A DNA stretch of 64,000 nucleotides from Sphingobium yanoikuyae (GTDB lineage Bacteria > Pseudomonadota > Alphaproteobacteria > Sphingomonadales > Sphingomonadaceae). A program made the position numbers and the translations under genes. The notes under the pieces were generated by a model. It did not search any database. It saw nothing but the letters and a program-made list of their open reading frames with translations, and was not told the origin of the DNA. Positions 7,195 to 15,522 of the stretch are shown here, piece by piece. Location of the stretch: positions 2,815,001-2,879,000 of the forward strand of contig NZ_CP139979.1 of assembly GCF_034424525.1 (NCBI RefSeq). The letters are read 5' to 3'. Position 1 is the first letter of the stretch. Every line of letters starts with the position of its first letter.

Positions 7195-7314
7195 CCACCC
7201 ACTTCGTCATCCCAGCGAAGGCTGGGATCTCACTTCCTTCTGGGTTCTGAGAAGAACAGAGAGATGCCAGCCTTCGCTGGCATGACGGGATAAGGACCTG
7301 TCCGCAACCCACCC
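7195..7314. repeat. 120-bp dispersed repeat, copy A
   Basis: Matches 14039-14158 without gaps, with 5 differences in 120 bp. It contains the short palindromic halves CGTCATCCCAGCGAAGGCTGG and CCAGCCTTCGCTGGCATGACG-type sequence facing each other. Same orientation in both copies. Confidence 0.88.
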
Positions 7315-7320
7315 TTTCCT

Positions 7321-7344
7321 TCTCCGCGTCTCCGCGTCTCCGCG
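7321..7344. repeat. TCTCCGCG x3 tandem repeat
   Basis: Three copies of the 8-mer TCTCCGCG followed by CGAA, just downstream of the terminase stop codon (minus-strand sense). A four-copy version lies upstream of the same gene at 8836-8867, so the two arrays bracket the terminase gene. Confidence 0.8.
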
Positions 7345-7378
7345 CGAAAATCAATCACGCAGCACCCACCGCTCCCCC

Positions 7379-8686
7379 TCAAAGCCCCCTGACCCGCGCC
7401 TCGCCCTTCGGCCCCAGCATCAGTTCGCTCAGCCCCCAGACCAGCGCATCCGCCCGATCGGGCGAGCGCCCCGGCCCGACATAACCGCCCCCCGCCAGCA
7501 GCCCGCACATCTGGTCCTCCAGCTCGGGGAAAGCCCCGCGATGCGCCACCCGCCCGGCCTCATAGAGCGCCGCCACCGGCTCAGCCCGCGCCGCCTTGCC
7601 CCGGCTGGCATGGACCAGCCGCAGCGGCAGCGCCTCCTGCGCCGCGCGCAGCACGCTCGCCACCATGTCGCCGCCATTATTGGCCTCGGCCACCACCCGG
7701 TCGGCGCCATGGCCCTGCGCCGCCTGCGCCACCGCCCGCGCCCAGCCTTCGGGCGAGCAGCCCGCCACGCTCGCGTCCGCGATCACATAGCCGCGCCCGT
7801 CCCCGCCCAGGGCGACCACGACGATGCCGCACGCATCGCCGCCCGCCGTCGCCGGCGGATCGACCGCCACCACCACCCGCGCCAGCGCGCCCGGCACATG
7901 CCGCACCCGGCACGCCTCCAGCGCCGCGCGGGTCCACAGCGCCCCTTCCGCCTCCTCGATCAGTTCGCCGTCCAGTTCCTGCCGCCCCAGCCGCGTGCCG
8001 CCATAAAGCCGCGTCACATCCGCGACGAAGCCGGCCGCCAGATGCGCTGCATTGTCCGCCGTCCGCCCCCGCGTCAGCACCACATCGGCGCCCTCTCTTG
8101 CCACCAGCGCCCGCACCAGCGGCACCGGGCGCGGCGTCGTCGTCGCCACCACGCGCGGAACACGCCCCAGCCGCATCGCCATCATCATATTGTCCCAGGC
8201 CGCCTGCCCACCCGGCCATTTGCCGATCTCGTCGGCCCAGCCATGGCTGAACTGCGGCCCGCGCAGGCTTTCGGGCTCGGCCGCGCCGAACAGGCGCGCC
8301 TGCGCGCCATTGGGCCAGGTCAGCGTGCGCAACGCCGGGGCATAGGCCGGCCTCGCCCACCAGGGCGCCACCGCCAGCACCCCGCTCGCCCCCTCCACCA
8401 TCACGCTGCGCGCCTCGCCCAGGGTCGCGCCGACCAGCGCGATCCGCGCCTCGGGATCACCCTCGGCAATGGCGCGCACCCATTCCGCCCCGGCCCGCGT
8501 CTTGCCGAAACCGCGCCCCGCCATCATCAGCCAGATGCGCCAGTCGCCCGCCGGCGCCAGTTGCGCCGGCCGCGCCAGGAAATCCCAGTCCTGCCCCAGC
8601 CGCTCGGCGGCATCGTCGCTCAGCCAGCGCGCCAGTTCGGGCCAGGCCGCCGCCTGCTCGACCCAGTCACAATCGGCCATCTGCAT
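7379..8686 (-). CDS. Phage/GTA terminase large subunit
   Basis: 435 residues. Walker A GRGFGKT at about residues 57-63, an adenine-motif region before it, Walker B-like GWADEIGKW (about 145), coupling motif VVATTTPRPVPLV, and a C-terminal RNase-H-like nuclease with VVAVDPPA, AEANNGGDMV and SPDRADALVWGL supplying Asp residues. It pumps DNA into the head through the portal and cuts it. Start is ATG 8686 or 8680; GGAGG is best spaced for 8686. Homologues in gene transfer agents are next to the portal gene; here they are separated by a 3.4-kb insertion. Confidence 0.9.
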   Translation of the reverse strand: MQMADCDWVEQAAAWPELARWLSDDAAERLGQDWDFLARPAQLAPAGDWRIWLMMAGRGFGKTRAGAEWVRAIAEGDPEARIALVGATLGEARSVMVEGASGVLAVAPWWARPAYAPALRTLTWPNGAQARLFGAAEPESLRGPQFSHGWADEIGKWPGGQAAWDNMMMAMRLGRVPRVVATTTPRPVPLVRALVAREGADVVLTRGRTADNAAHLAAGFVADVTRLYGGTRLGRQELDGELIEEAEGALWTRAALEACRVRHVPGALARVVVAVDPPATAGGDACGIVVVALGGDGRGYVIADASVAGCSPEGWARAVAQAAQGHGADRVVAEANNGGDMVASVLRAAQEALPLRLVHASRGKAARAEPVAALYEAGRVAHRGAFPELEDQMCGLLAGGGYVGPGRSPDRADALVWGLSELMLGPKGEARVRGL

Positions 8687-8801
8687 CCCCGCCCCCTCCG
8701 CTTCTTCGTCATTCCCGGGAAGGCGGGAATCCATCTCCCGACCCTGCCTCCCGCAGGAGCCGGCACCATGAAGCCGCCGCCCACCCCAAACCACGCGCAA
8801 C

Positions 8802-8825
8802 AAAAAAGGCCGCCCGCAGGCGGCC
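8802..8825 (-). terminator. Terminator of the M28 peptidase gene
   Basis: Minus-strand hairpin GGCCGCC-TGCG-GGCGGCC followed by TTTTTT, about 54 bp after the peptidase stop codon and before the terminase start. Confidence 0.8.
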
Positions 8826-8835
8826 CTCCCAGAAA

Positions 8836-8867
8836 TCTCCGCGTCTCCGCGTCTCCGCGTCTCCGCG
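8836..8867. repeat. TCTCCGCG x4 tandem repeat
   Basis: Four copies of TCTCCGCG followed by CGAA, between the peptidase stop and its terminator. Same unit as at 7321-7344. Confidence 0.8.
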
Positions 8868-8878
8868 CGAACCAAATC

Positions 8879-10195
8879 CTATTTACGCGGCGCCATCCCG
8901 CCGAACGTCACCAGGCTCTCCGCCCCGTCCTTGGCCACCGCCGCGACGCCGATGAAATGATCGTCGACCACGATATCCTTCAGCACCGTCTGCGTCGCGC
9001 CAGTCACGACCCGGCTGTCGCTCCAGTCCTGCTTGTCCGCGCGCCGCCAATAGACCTTGTAAGCCGTCGCCCCCGGCACCGCGTCCCAGAAGACCCGCGT
9101 GTCCATCGACAGCGCGCCATCGAGCGACACCGTCGCCGGCGCCGCGGGCGCATCGGCCAGTCGCCGCAAGGTCGCGACATTGAGCGCCGTCACCTTCGCC
9201 AGATAGGGAAAGTCCATGCCGTCGACCGTGTCGCCATAGACCCGGCCATTTTCGGTGCGCAGGTCCTGATGCTGCCGGTCATAATTCTCGATCCCGACGG
9301 AAAAGCGCACCGCCGGAAAGCCCAGGTCCAGGAAGGGCGAATGGTCGCCGCCGCGCCCGAACCGGTCGAACCGCCGCACCGCCAGCACCTCCAGCCCGAT
9401 CTTCGGGTCCGCCTGCGCAATGCCGTCGATCGCCTTGGCCAGCGCCCGCGACGGGCCGTCATCCTCGCCGCCGATCGCCCGGCGCGTCAGGTTCGCCTTG
9501 GCGTCGTCGCCCGCGCGAATCCCCTCGGAAAACACCCGCACGCGATCCGCCACCACCTGGCCATTCTGCCCCACGGTGTTGCCGACAATATCATTGTTCA
9601 GCATCGCCCGCACATGCCAGCCGCGCGCCTTGGCCGTGCTGGCAAGCAGCTTGCCACCCCACAGCCCCTGCTCCTCGCCCGACAGCAGCGCATAGACGAT
9701 CGTGCCGTTGAATTTCTGCCCGGCCAGCACCCGCGCCGCCTCGATCACCAGCGCCGTGCCCGACGCATTGTCATTGGCGCCCGGCGCATCGCTGCTGATG
9801 TTCATGACATCGGTCACGCGGCTGTCGATATGCCCCGCGACGATCACCACCTCGTTGGGATCACCCGTGCCCTTCTGGATCGCCAGCACATCGACCACCT
9901 CGACGCCATCGGGCGCGCGCGGCCCGGTGAAGCGATCCGCCACCGTCTCGACGCTCAGGCACCCGCCACAGCCCTTGCCAATCTTCTCGAACTCGGCCTT
10001 GCCCCAGGCCCGCGCCGCACCGATCCCGCGCCTGGGGTCGGTCGCGCTCGACAGCGTATGCCGCGTGCCGAAGCTCACCAGCCTCTCCACGCTCGCCTTC
10101 AACCGCGCCGCATCGGGCGCAGCCGGCGCGGTGGGGGCCGCCAGCACTGGGGTTGCAAGGGCCGAAGCGGCGGCGAGCAGGATCAGTTTCTTCAT
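8879..10195 (-). CDS. Secreted M28-family zinc metallopeptidase
   Basis: 438 residues with a signal peptide (MKKLILLAAASALATPVLA). Zinc ligands of clan MH are all visible: H122 in AGHIDS, D142 in GANDNASG, E174/E175 in LLSGEEQG, D202 in NNDIVG and H285 in GGDHSPF. These enzymes are aminopeptidases acting in the periplasm or outside. The last 90 residues (from about TVSLDGALSMDTRVFW) look like a beta-sandwich (fibronectin type III-like) appendage. A clear terminator follows. It lies between the two terminase genes with no obvious link to them. Confidence 0.88.
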   Translation of the reverse strand: MKKLILLAAASALATPVLAAPTAPAAPDAARLKASVERLVSFGTRHTLSSATDPRRGIGAARAWGKAEFEKIGKGCGGCLSVETVADRFTGPRAPDGVEVVDVLAIQKGTGDPNEVVIVAGHIDSRVTDVMNISSDAPGANDNASGTALVIEAARVLAGQKFNGTIVYALLSGEEQGLWGGKLLASTAKARGWHVRAMLNNDIVGNTVGQNGQVVADRVRVFSEGIRAGDDAKANLTRRAIGGEDDGPSRALAKAIDGIAQADPKIGLEVLAVRRFDRFGRGGDHSPFLDLGFPAVRFSVGIENYDRQHQDLRTENGRVYGDTVDGMDFPYLAKVTALNVATLRRLADAPAAPATVSLDGALSMDTRVFWDAVPGATAYKVYWRRADKQDWSDSRVVTGATQTVLKDIVVDDHFIGVAAVAKDGAESLVTFGGMAPRK

Positions 10196-10273
10196 CTGAC
10201 CAGTCTCTTAGAGGCTTTTCCCATCAGGTAAAATCATCTGATCGTTCATCCTCGACAGGCCGGCCCGCCATCG

Positions 10274-11104
10274 TCAGGCAGATGCCAGCCCCGCTTCCCG
10301 TCGCCGGACCTGATGCCCGATCGTTTTCCAGTCCAGACGGATATCCTCGCCTCTTCCATGCACGGCAATCGCCGTCCCAATGGCGATGAGGGCCAGCATC
10401 AGACCGCCCAACGTATCCACCAGATAATGGCCGCCGACCGGCACGGCCGATGCGAACATCACCATGTTCAGCAGCAGAAACGGCCAGCGCAGCCAGGGGA
10501 AGGGCCAGAAGGCAAATATCAGAAGGATCGCCGATGCCGCATGAAAACTCGGCATGGTGATGATCCCCGTCAGCGCATCGCTATCCAGCGTGGCCTTGGC
10601 CCCGGACCGCAGTTCCTCCATCAACGCCTCCAAATGCCAGGAAGCCCAGGCGGTCGCACCCGGCATCTGCGCCGGATCGACATTATAATGATGGAATGCA
10701 GCCACCGCCGGAAAGAAGGGGAACATCACTATCGTCAGCAACAAACACATGCCCCAGGCGGTCATGAACCGATAGGCCAGCGCTGGATGCCCCAGCCCGC
10801 AAAGCAGCAATATATGGCCCAGCCGCTGACCGCTCCCTTCCCGCGCTGCCATGGCAGCATTCCCGGATGGCGTGCGGCGAAGAATATAAAGTCCGCTGGC
10901 CAAGAATATGATGATTGCAACATAGAGCGGCGCCAGATCCACGATGTCGACGTGGAAGGACTGCACCGTCGCGGCAGCCGCCAGCAGGATCGTCATCAGC
11001 ATCGCAAGCAGAATTACCGGCCATGAATGCCGAAAATCGTGGAGACATCCCGCACACACGCTGCGCACGCGAACGACAATATTGCCGATCACCAAAACCC
11101 CCAC
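10274..11104 (-). CDS. PAP2-superfamily membrane phosphatase (Aur1/PAP2_3 type)
   Basis: 276 residues with about six membrane helices. The phosphatase motifs are MPSFHAA (184-190, His188) and GGHYLVD (224-230, His226 and Asp230), the form seen in inositol-phosphoceramide synthase-like PAP2_3 proteins. Family members hydrolyse or transfer phosphate from lipid or sugar-lipid substrates at the membrane; sphingomonads make sphingolipids, so a lipid role is plausible but unproven. Upstream to 11237 is AT-rich and has no gene. Confidence 0.8.
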   Translation of the reverse strand: MGVLVIGNIVVRVRSVCAGCLHDFRHSWPVILLAMLMTILLAAAATVQSFHVDIVDLAPLYVAIIIFLASGLYILRRTPSGNAAMAAREGSGQRLGHILLLCGLGHPALAYRFMTAWGMCLLLTIVMFPFFPAVAAFHHYNVDPAQMPGATAWASWHLEALMEELRSGAKATLDSDALTGIITMPSFHAASAILLIFAFWPFPWLRWPFLLLNMVMFASAVPVGGHYLVDTLGGLMLALIAIGTAIAVHGRGEDIRLDWKTIGHQVRRREAGLASA

Positions 11105-11237
11105 AGATCTTTACCCCGCAGAGGCGGCTATAGCCAATCCATGTATGAAACATTAAGAAACAAATATTGTCATCATTGAAAACTGCACGTTCTATATTGT
11201 CCACCGCATAATATAGTGAGCGGCACACCGCGCGCCT

Positions 11238-11340
11238 TCATTCCTCCATCATCCGATGCGCCGACATCACCGCCGGATCGTTGTTGATCACATGCAGATA
11301 GGCGGTGCGTTCCGCCGTCCCACATTGGCGCTTTACCAGC
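11238..11340 (-). pseudogene. 3'-end remnant of a duplicate of the 11561-12130 gene
   Basis: Translated in the right frame this reads about AERTAYLHVINNDPAVMSAH plus RMMEE and stop, against AERTAYLHAIDSDPAVIAAQ plus RVVEE at the end of the gene 12130-11561. Only the last 30 or so codons exist, and no start is present. It lies directly after the 69-residue gene, as expected if the two-gene unit had been duplicated in tandem and the second copy mostly deleted. Confidence 0.75.
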
Positions 11341-11354
11341 CCGCCGCCTTCCGT

Positions 11355-11564
11355 TCAGCCGGCGTCCGCCGCATCGCGGCGCCAATGCACGATCGTCACC
11401 GCCATCAGCGACAGCACCAGCATCGGCAGCGCCGCCATCGCCTTCGCCACCCACGGATGCGCGACCAGCCATCCCATCATCAGCGCGACCAGCGCCGTCC
11501 CGCTCCAGAACAAGGCCCCGCACAAGGCCAGGCTGGCCAGGACGATCCCGATCCGCACCGTCAT
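11355..11564 (-). CDS. Small two-helix membrane protein
   Basis: 69 residues with two hydrophobic segments (IGIVLASLALCGALFW and AALPMLVLSLMAVTIVHW). ATG 11564 overlaps the upstream stop as ATGA, so it is translationally coupled to the secreted protein gene. No family recognised. Confidence 0.6.
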   Translation of the reverse strand: MTVRIGIVLASLALCGALFWSGTALVALMMGWLVAHPWVAKAMAALPMLVLSLMAVTIVHWRRDAADAG

Positions 11565-12130
11565 TCCTCCACCACCCGCTGCGCCGCGATCACCGCCGGA
11601 TCGCTGTCGATCGCATGCAGATAGGCGGTGCGCTCCGCACTCCCGCGCTTCAGCTTCGCCAGCCCGCGCGCCTGGTCCTGCGTCAGCATGATCCGCACAT
11701 AGCCGCGATCGACCAGGCACTGGTCCAGCGCCGCCTGCAATTGCGCGCGCACGTCGCTGCGCGTCATCGCTTCATATTTCGCGCCGAAATTCGCCGTCCG
11801 CCGCGCCACATTGGCGTCGTCATGATGCATGCCGATATTCGCCGCCGCCATCAGCGGGCTGGCATCGCTATCGCCGCCATAGGTTCGCAGGATCATCGCC
11901 AGGTCGACCATGCTCAGCGCATCCAGCGCCTGCGCCGTCTCCGGCCGCACCGTCACCGCCCTGTCCCGCGTCGCCTCCGCGCAGGCCCCCGCATCGCCGG
12001 CATAGTCGGCCAGCGACACGCCCGCCTTGGCCCAACTGGTCGGCGGCGCAGCGATCGCGCCAGCGGGCAGCATCATCACCATCGGCGCCAGCAGCATCAG
12101 CGCCATCCTGCTCCGGGTCACACGCCGCAT
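11561..12130 (-). CDS. Secreted hypothetical protein
   Basis: 189 residues with a signal peptide (basic MRRVTRSR start, hydrophobic MALMLLAPMVMMLPAGAIA, cleavage near AIA-AP). The mature part is helical, with two Cys (GACAEATRD and DQCLVDRGY) that may pair. I do not recognise the family. It heads a pair with the 69-residue membrane protein, and its 3' end is present again as a remnant at 11238-11340. Confidence 0.65.
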   Translation of the reverse strand: MRRVTRSRMALMLLAPMVMMLPAGAIAAPPTSWAKAGVSLADYAGDAGACAEATRDRAVTVRPETAQALDALSMVDLAMILRTYGGDSDASPLMAAANIGMHHDDANVARRTANFGAKYEAMTRSDVRAQLQAALDQCLVDRGYVRIMLTQDQARGLAKLKRGSAERTAYLHAIDSDPAVIAAQRVVEE

Positions 12131-12157
12131 CCTCGCCTCCTCAGCCCCAATGCCGGT

Positions 12158-12496
12158 TCAGTGCCGCGCCTTCGCCCAGCGCCCGATCATCCAGATATGC
12201 AGCGCATGGATCGCCACCATGCCCGCCGCGATCGCCAGCAATACCGGGATCACCAGCCCCTCCTGCCCGGCGCGCGGCGGCACCCACAAAGCCATCGCGC
12301 CCACGGCCAGGATCAGCATCGTCCCCAGCACCGGCATGAAGGCCAGCGCCACGGCCCGCGGCGCATGCCAGCTCACCGCCCCGGTCAGCGTCCATTGCAT
12401 CGGCAGCCGGTCGATCGCCCGGAACCGCCGATCGGCGCGCACCGACAGCGCGATCATCGCCCCCACCGCCGCCAACAGGATCAGCCCAACCAGCAT
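12158..12496 (-). CDS. DUF1648-like membrane protein
   Basis: 112 residues, three hydrophobic segments. RAIDRLPMQWTLTGAVSW followed by HAPRAVALAFMPVLG resembles the N-terminal DUF1648 domain of SdpI-type immunity proteins (LPxHWxxxGxxxxxxPR). ATG 12496 is preceded by GGAGATCGGGCG. It lies 27 bp before the secreted-protein gene and is probably co-transcribed with it. Similarity to SdpI is limited to this domain; function unknown. Confidence 0.6.
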   Translation of the reverse strand: MLVGLILLAAVGAMIALSVRADRRFRAIDRLPMQWTLTGAVSWHAPRAVALAFMPVLGTMLILAVGAMALWVPPRAGQEGLVIPVLLAIAAGMVAIHALHIWMIGRWAKARH

Positions 12497-12607
12497 CGCC
12501 CGATCTCCAAAGCCCGATCTCCAAAACCGCGTTCCGATCCTACCAGAAGAACCGCGCACCAGCAAAAGCCCGCCGCACAAAGGGCGGGCCTCGACGATCT
12601 CCCGCCC

Positions 12608-12656
12608 TTGCTTCGCTACGCTGGCAATGACGATGCCGGACTTTGACGGCTCACGG
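12608..12656. repeat. Half copy of the 6271-6339 inverted repeat
   Basis: TTGCTTCGCTACGCT, GCAATGACGATG and CTTTGACGGCT recur here in the same order and spacing as at about 6315-6363, with a handful of mismatches. Confidence 0.75.
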
Positions 12657-12671
12657 CCAAGATGCGGCCAT

Positions 12672-12778
12672 CGTCACCCCGGCCCCTTCGACAGGCTCAG
12701 GACAGGCTTGCGCCGGGGTCCCGCTTCTTTATCCGTTGCATCGAAAAGCGGGATGCCGGGTCAAGCCCGGCATGACGG
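12672..12778. repeat. Intergenic palindromic repeat (CGTCACCCCGG...GGCATGACGG)
   Basis: Composite of facing palindromes: GTCACCCCGG with CCGGGGTC, CCCGCTT with AAGCGGG, and GCCGGGTCAAGCCCGGC. Together with the neighbouring half repeat it fills the gap 12497-12853, which holds no gene. Confidence 0.7.
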
Positions 12779-12853
12779 ATGTCCGTAGGGTGGCTAACGA
12801 CCAATTGCAGACCTTTGCACTCTGCGGCATCTTGCCCGTAAGGAGCCGCTGAA

Positions 12854-13408
12854 TTGAAAGAAGATCGGGGATACCGCTACGGCATGGCATTATTTTGCCT
12901 CATGCTGGCCATCAGCGGGGTTACTGTGATTTATGGCTCACATTGTTGCGCGGCCTTCCCGCCAGAAGATCAGGCTATACGAGAACATTTCGGCGCTCCT
13001 GAATGGCGAGGGATAAAGTGGCTGACTGCCGCGCTCATGGACTGGCCTATGGGCTTCCGTCTATGCCTGATGACATTGACGGCTTCGCTCATCGGTCTCG
13101 CAGTAGCCTTCTCCGGATTTCTGCTGGTTCGCCATGAGGGCATTGTTCATGTTCGTTTTTCTGCCGCTGTCCGCGCATTTTTGGCCGCCATATTAGTGGG
13201 CGTGATCTACATTCTGACGATCTATGCCGCAGGTTTCTACGGCTACCAAGGGTCGCTGATACTGGTGTCTTGGCTGGTAATTTCTCTTCTCGTCAGCTTG
13301 ATGAATGTCCCAAATCGTTCGGGCGTTATTCTTGCGGTTCCCCTTACGGTGGCAGGATTTGGCTCTGCTGCGATTATTTCCATGCTGATGGACATTCCGT
13401 GGGATTAG
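12854..13408 (+). CDS. Hypothetical membrane protein (TTG start)
   Basis: 184 residues with about five membrane helices. The start is a TTG: AGGAG sits 8 nt before it, while the first in-frame ATG (residue 11, inside GYRYGMALF) has no site. A Cys pair (SHCCAAF) falls in the first exported loop. Lower GC than the neighbours and flanked by dispersed repeats on the left. No family recognised. Confidence 0.55.
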   Translation: MKEDRGYRYGMALFCLMLAISGVTVIYGSHCCAAFPPEDQAIREHFGAPEWRGIKWLTAALMDWPMGFRLCLMTLTASLIGLAVAFSGFLLVRHEGIVHVRFSAAVRAFLAAILVGVIYILTIYAAGFYGYQGSLILVSWLVISLLVSLMNVPNRSGVILAVPLTVAGFGSAAIISMLMDIPWD

Positions 13409-13653
13409 CTCACGTCTGCTCATCGCAAATGACAGGCAAAACCCGACAGTCTGAAACCCACCCCTTATAGACGCTCATCGCACCGATCCGCGCCAGGCAC
13501 ACCCGATAGCAGTCGGTCCGTTCGTGGGCGGAAAAGCTGCCCGGCAGGAAGCGACCATTTTTTGCCATCCCGTTGATCGTCGGCGGCACTAAAACCGGCC
13601 GTCCATCCATATGGCAAGTCGAAGGCTTAGGGATCAAATCGTTCGGGAAGCAG

Positions 13654-13965
13654 TCATTCGCGGCGATAGCTTGTCGCAGGTTTGTCTATCCCCTGCTCAA
13701 AAATAAGAATCCGATCGCATTGAGGGCAGCGGTATGTGGCATGCCCTCGACTATGTAAGGCCCAATCCGCTTTATCTCCGGCAAACTCTGATGTCCAATC
13801 AAGCGCCTCCACTTCGTCGAGGGCCTCCTCGAAACCAGCTTCCGATATAAGCAGCCACTGGTAAGGACTCGGTATTTCACCATCGGAGAAGGTATGGCCG
13901 CCGGGGCAATGTATGGTTCCCATTCGGCCATCGTAGCTGATCGTTAGATGTCCGCAAACCGGCAA
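13654..13965 (-). CDS. Hypothetical small protein with zinc-ribbon-like cysteines
   Basis: 103 residues, acidic. Two candidate metal-binding knuckles: CPGGH near residue 20 and CPQC near residue 79, plus Cys4. Spacing between them is long for a simple zinc ribbon. The region 13409-13653 carries only degenerate repeat motifs. I recognise no family. Confidence 0.45.
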   Translation of the reverse strand: MPVCGHLTISYDGRMGTIHCPGGHTFSDGEIPSPYQWLLISEAGFEEALDEVEALDWTSEFAGDKADWALHSRGHATYRCPQCDRILIFEQGIDKPATSYRRE

Positions 13966-14390
13966 GTGTTGCCAAGCGTCCTTCTCCGCCAGCGTCAGAT
14001 GTTCCCACTCACCTTACTGAAAGCAGACAGTCTCCAATCCACCCACTTCGTCATCCCAGCGAAGGCTGGGATCTCACTTCCTTCTGGATTCTGAGAAGAA
14101 CAGAGAGATGCCAGCCTCCGCTGGCATGACCGGATAAGGACCAGTCCGCTACCCACCCATGACCGTCGCTCGCGGGATCAAATGGCGCCAGGCTTCCCGA
14201 TAGCTGCCCGGCGCGAAGCGACCGGAAACAGGCCTCCCCTTCCAGGAAGAAACTATTCCTTGCCGCCATGCACCCGGCACGATTGTCGCCCGGCAATCCA
14301 CCATCGCTCAACCACTCGCTTCATCGCCAAAAACGCTCCGCTCACCTTAATGTCATCGACCTGCCGCATCGATGACCTAAGCGCCTTGAT
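13966..14390. other. Gene-free stretch with repeats
   Basis: No coding frame here has convincing composition. It holds copy B of the 120-bp repeat (14039-14158) and a degenerate AGCTGCCCGGC-GAAGCGACC motif (14203-14222) that also appears at 13533-13553. Confidence 0.5.
14039..14158. repeat. 120-bp dispersed repeat, copy B
   Basis: Gap-free match to 7195-7314 with 5 differences in 120 bp, same orientation, 6844 bp apart. Confidence 0.88.
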
Positions 14391-14582
14391 ATGAAGTATC
14401 GTCTTGATTTGCCACGCAATCGCGCGGTTGCCGACACCGATCAACGGTCGCTCTATGACGTCTGGGACACGGTCGAGCGCTACGGCCGCCGCGCACCGGC
14501 GCCCACGCCCGACCATCTGCTCATGGATCAACCGGCCGCGCCGACGACACCCGCCATGCCAGCGGACGAGCCGGCCAGCTGA
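14391..14582 (+). CDS. Possible small hypothetical protein
   Basis: 63 residues, MKYRLDLPRNRAVADTDQ start and a Pro/Ala-rich acidic end. The first 40 residues have plausible protein composition (SLYDVWDTVERYGRR), and the frame is not antisense to a gene. No clear ribosome site. Weakly supported. Confidence 0.35.
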   Translation: MKYRLDLPRNRAVADTDQRSLYDVWDTVERYGRRAPAPTPDHLLMDQPAAPTTPAMPADEPAS

Positions 14583-14654
14583 CCGCGGCCGCCCGATCCG
14601 CGGGCGATCGGCGCCCCCGTTCGCGCATTGTCGCGCGACCTTCTCGCCTTCCCC

Positions 14655-15200
14655 TCACGTCCCCGCCGCCGCGCGGCGCCGGCGTATCTCTGCCAGCACC
14701 CGCTCGACGCTGGCGATCGCTGCGGGACTGCCCGGTCCGGTCGCATCGCCCCGCGCCGCCCGGCGCGCGGCGACCTGGGCGGCATGCAGCTTCAGCAATT
14801 GCAGCCCGAGCGACGGATTGGGCGCGCGCTTGACCTTGCGCGTCTTCACCGCGCCCTCGCCATCCTCGATGATCTCCTCGCTCTCGCAGCCATGCAGCGC
14901 CAGCCGGATCAGCATCGCCTCGATCTCGCCATAGCCCTGCTCGATCGCCGCATCCCAGTCGCGCGCGAACTCCGCGTCGCGCTGCTTCAGGCCATAGGCC
15001 GCCTGCCGGCTCTTCCCCACGGTCCGCGCCGCCTCGCTGACATTGCAGGTCTCGGCCAGCTCCGCCAGGAAGCGCGCGCGGTCCTTCTGCGCCCAGCCAT
15101 CCCTGCGCAACTGTCGCAATTGCGTCCGCACCCCCTCGCCCGCCGCCTGCCGCTGCGCCACGCGCTCCGGCCGCCCGGCCGCTCCCTTTCGCGCCGCCAT
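14655..15200 (-). CDS. Terminase small subunit-like protein
   Basis: 181 residues. A helix-turn-helix is visible around residues 45-70 (FLAELAETCNVSEAARTVGK then SRQAAYGLKQRD), followed by EFARDWDAAIEQGYGEIEAM, the layout of small terminase or packaging-site recognition proteins in phages and gene transfer agents. A basic, Arg-rich C-terminal helix ends the protein. ATG 15200 (MAARKG) is chosen because further upstream the frame runs into a hexanucleotide repeat coding for (LR)n. It is co-oriented with the large terminase but about 6 kb upstream. Confidence 0.65.
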   Translation of the reverse strand: MAARKGAAGRPERVAQRQAAGEGVRTQLRQLRRDGWAQKDRARFLAELAETCNVSEAARTVGKSRQAAYGLKQRDAEFARDWDAAIEQGYGEIEAMLIRLALHGCESEEIIEDGEGAVKTRKVKRAPNPSLGLQLLKLHAAQVAARRAARGDATGPGSPAAIASVERVLAEIRRRRAAAGT

Positions 15201-15331
15201 CGCCCCCTCCCCAGATTGTCCCGAACCATCGCGCCGCCGCGCGACCACGCGCCGCACGCCGCCATCAGCAACAGCCCCGCGCCGCGCCATCGCTCGACGG
15301 CTCCCCGCACACCGCCCCGACAGCGCCAGCT

Positions 15332-15379
15332 TCAGCCTCAGCCTCAGCCTCAGCCTCAGCCTCAGCCTCAGCCTCAGCC
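15332..15379. repeat. (TCAGCC)8 hexanucleotide tandem repeat
   Basis: Eight exact copies of TCAGCC, about 130 bp upstream of the small terminase start. On the minus strand it would encode (LR)n if translated. Slippage-prone. Confidence 0.9.
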
Positions 15380-15399
15380 CCGCGCGCTCGCCCAATGCA

Positions 15400-15432
15400 A
15401 AAGGGGCCGGCCCAACCGGACCAGCCCCTTTC
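15400..15432. terminator. Terminator-like hairpin
   Basis: Minus-strand stem AAGGGGCTGGTCC/GGGCCGGCCCCTT (13 bp with wobbles) and GGTT loop followed by TTTT. No clear gene ends just before it on either strand, so it may protect the terminase genes from upstream transcription. Confidence 0.55.
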
Positions 15433-15522
15433 GCCTCACCTGAAGGCAATATCCGTCAGCATCGCGGCGCGGCGCCGGCTTTCCAAAAGCTTCGCACCTT
15501 CAAGCACCAGCCCGCAAAACCG

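Noticed and set aside
7541-10231. 896-codon plus-strand open frame
   Set aside because: Antisense to the terminase and M28 peptidase genes, rich in Arg/His/Pro as expected of a complementary-strand frame in high-GC DNA, and without domain signatures.
14051-14311. 86-codon minus-strand frame
   Set aside because: Lies largely in the 120-bp dispersed repeat and is not matched by a frame in the other copy.
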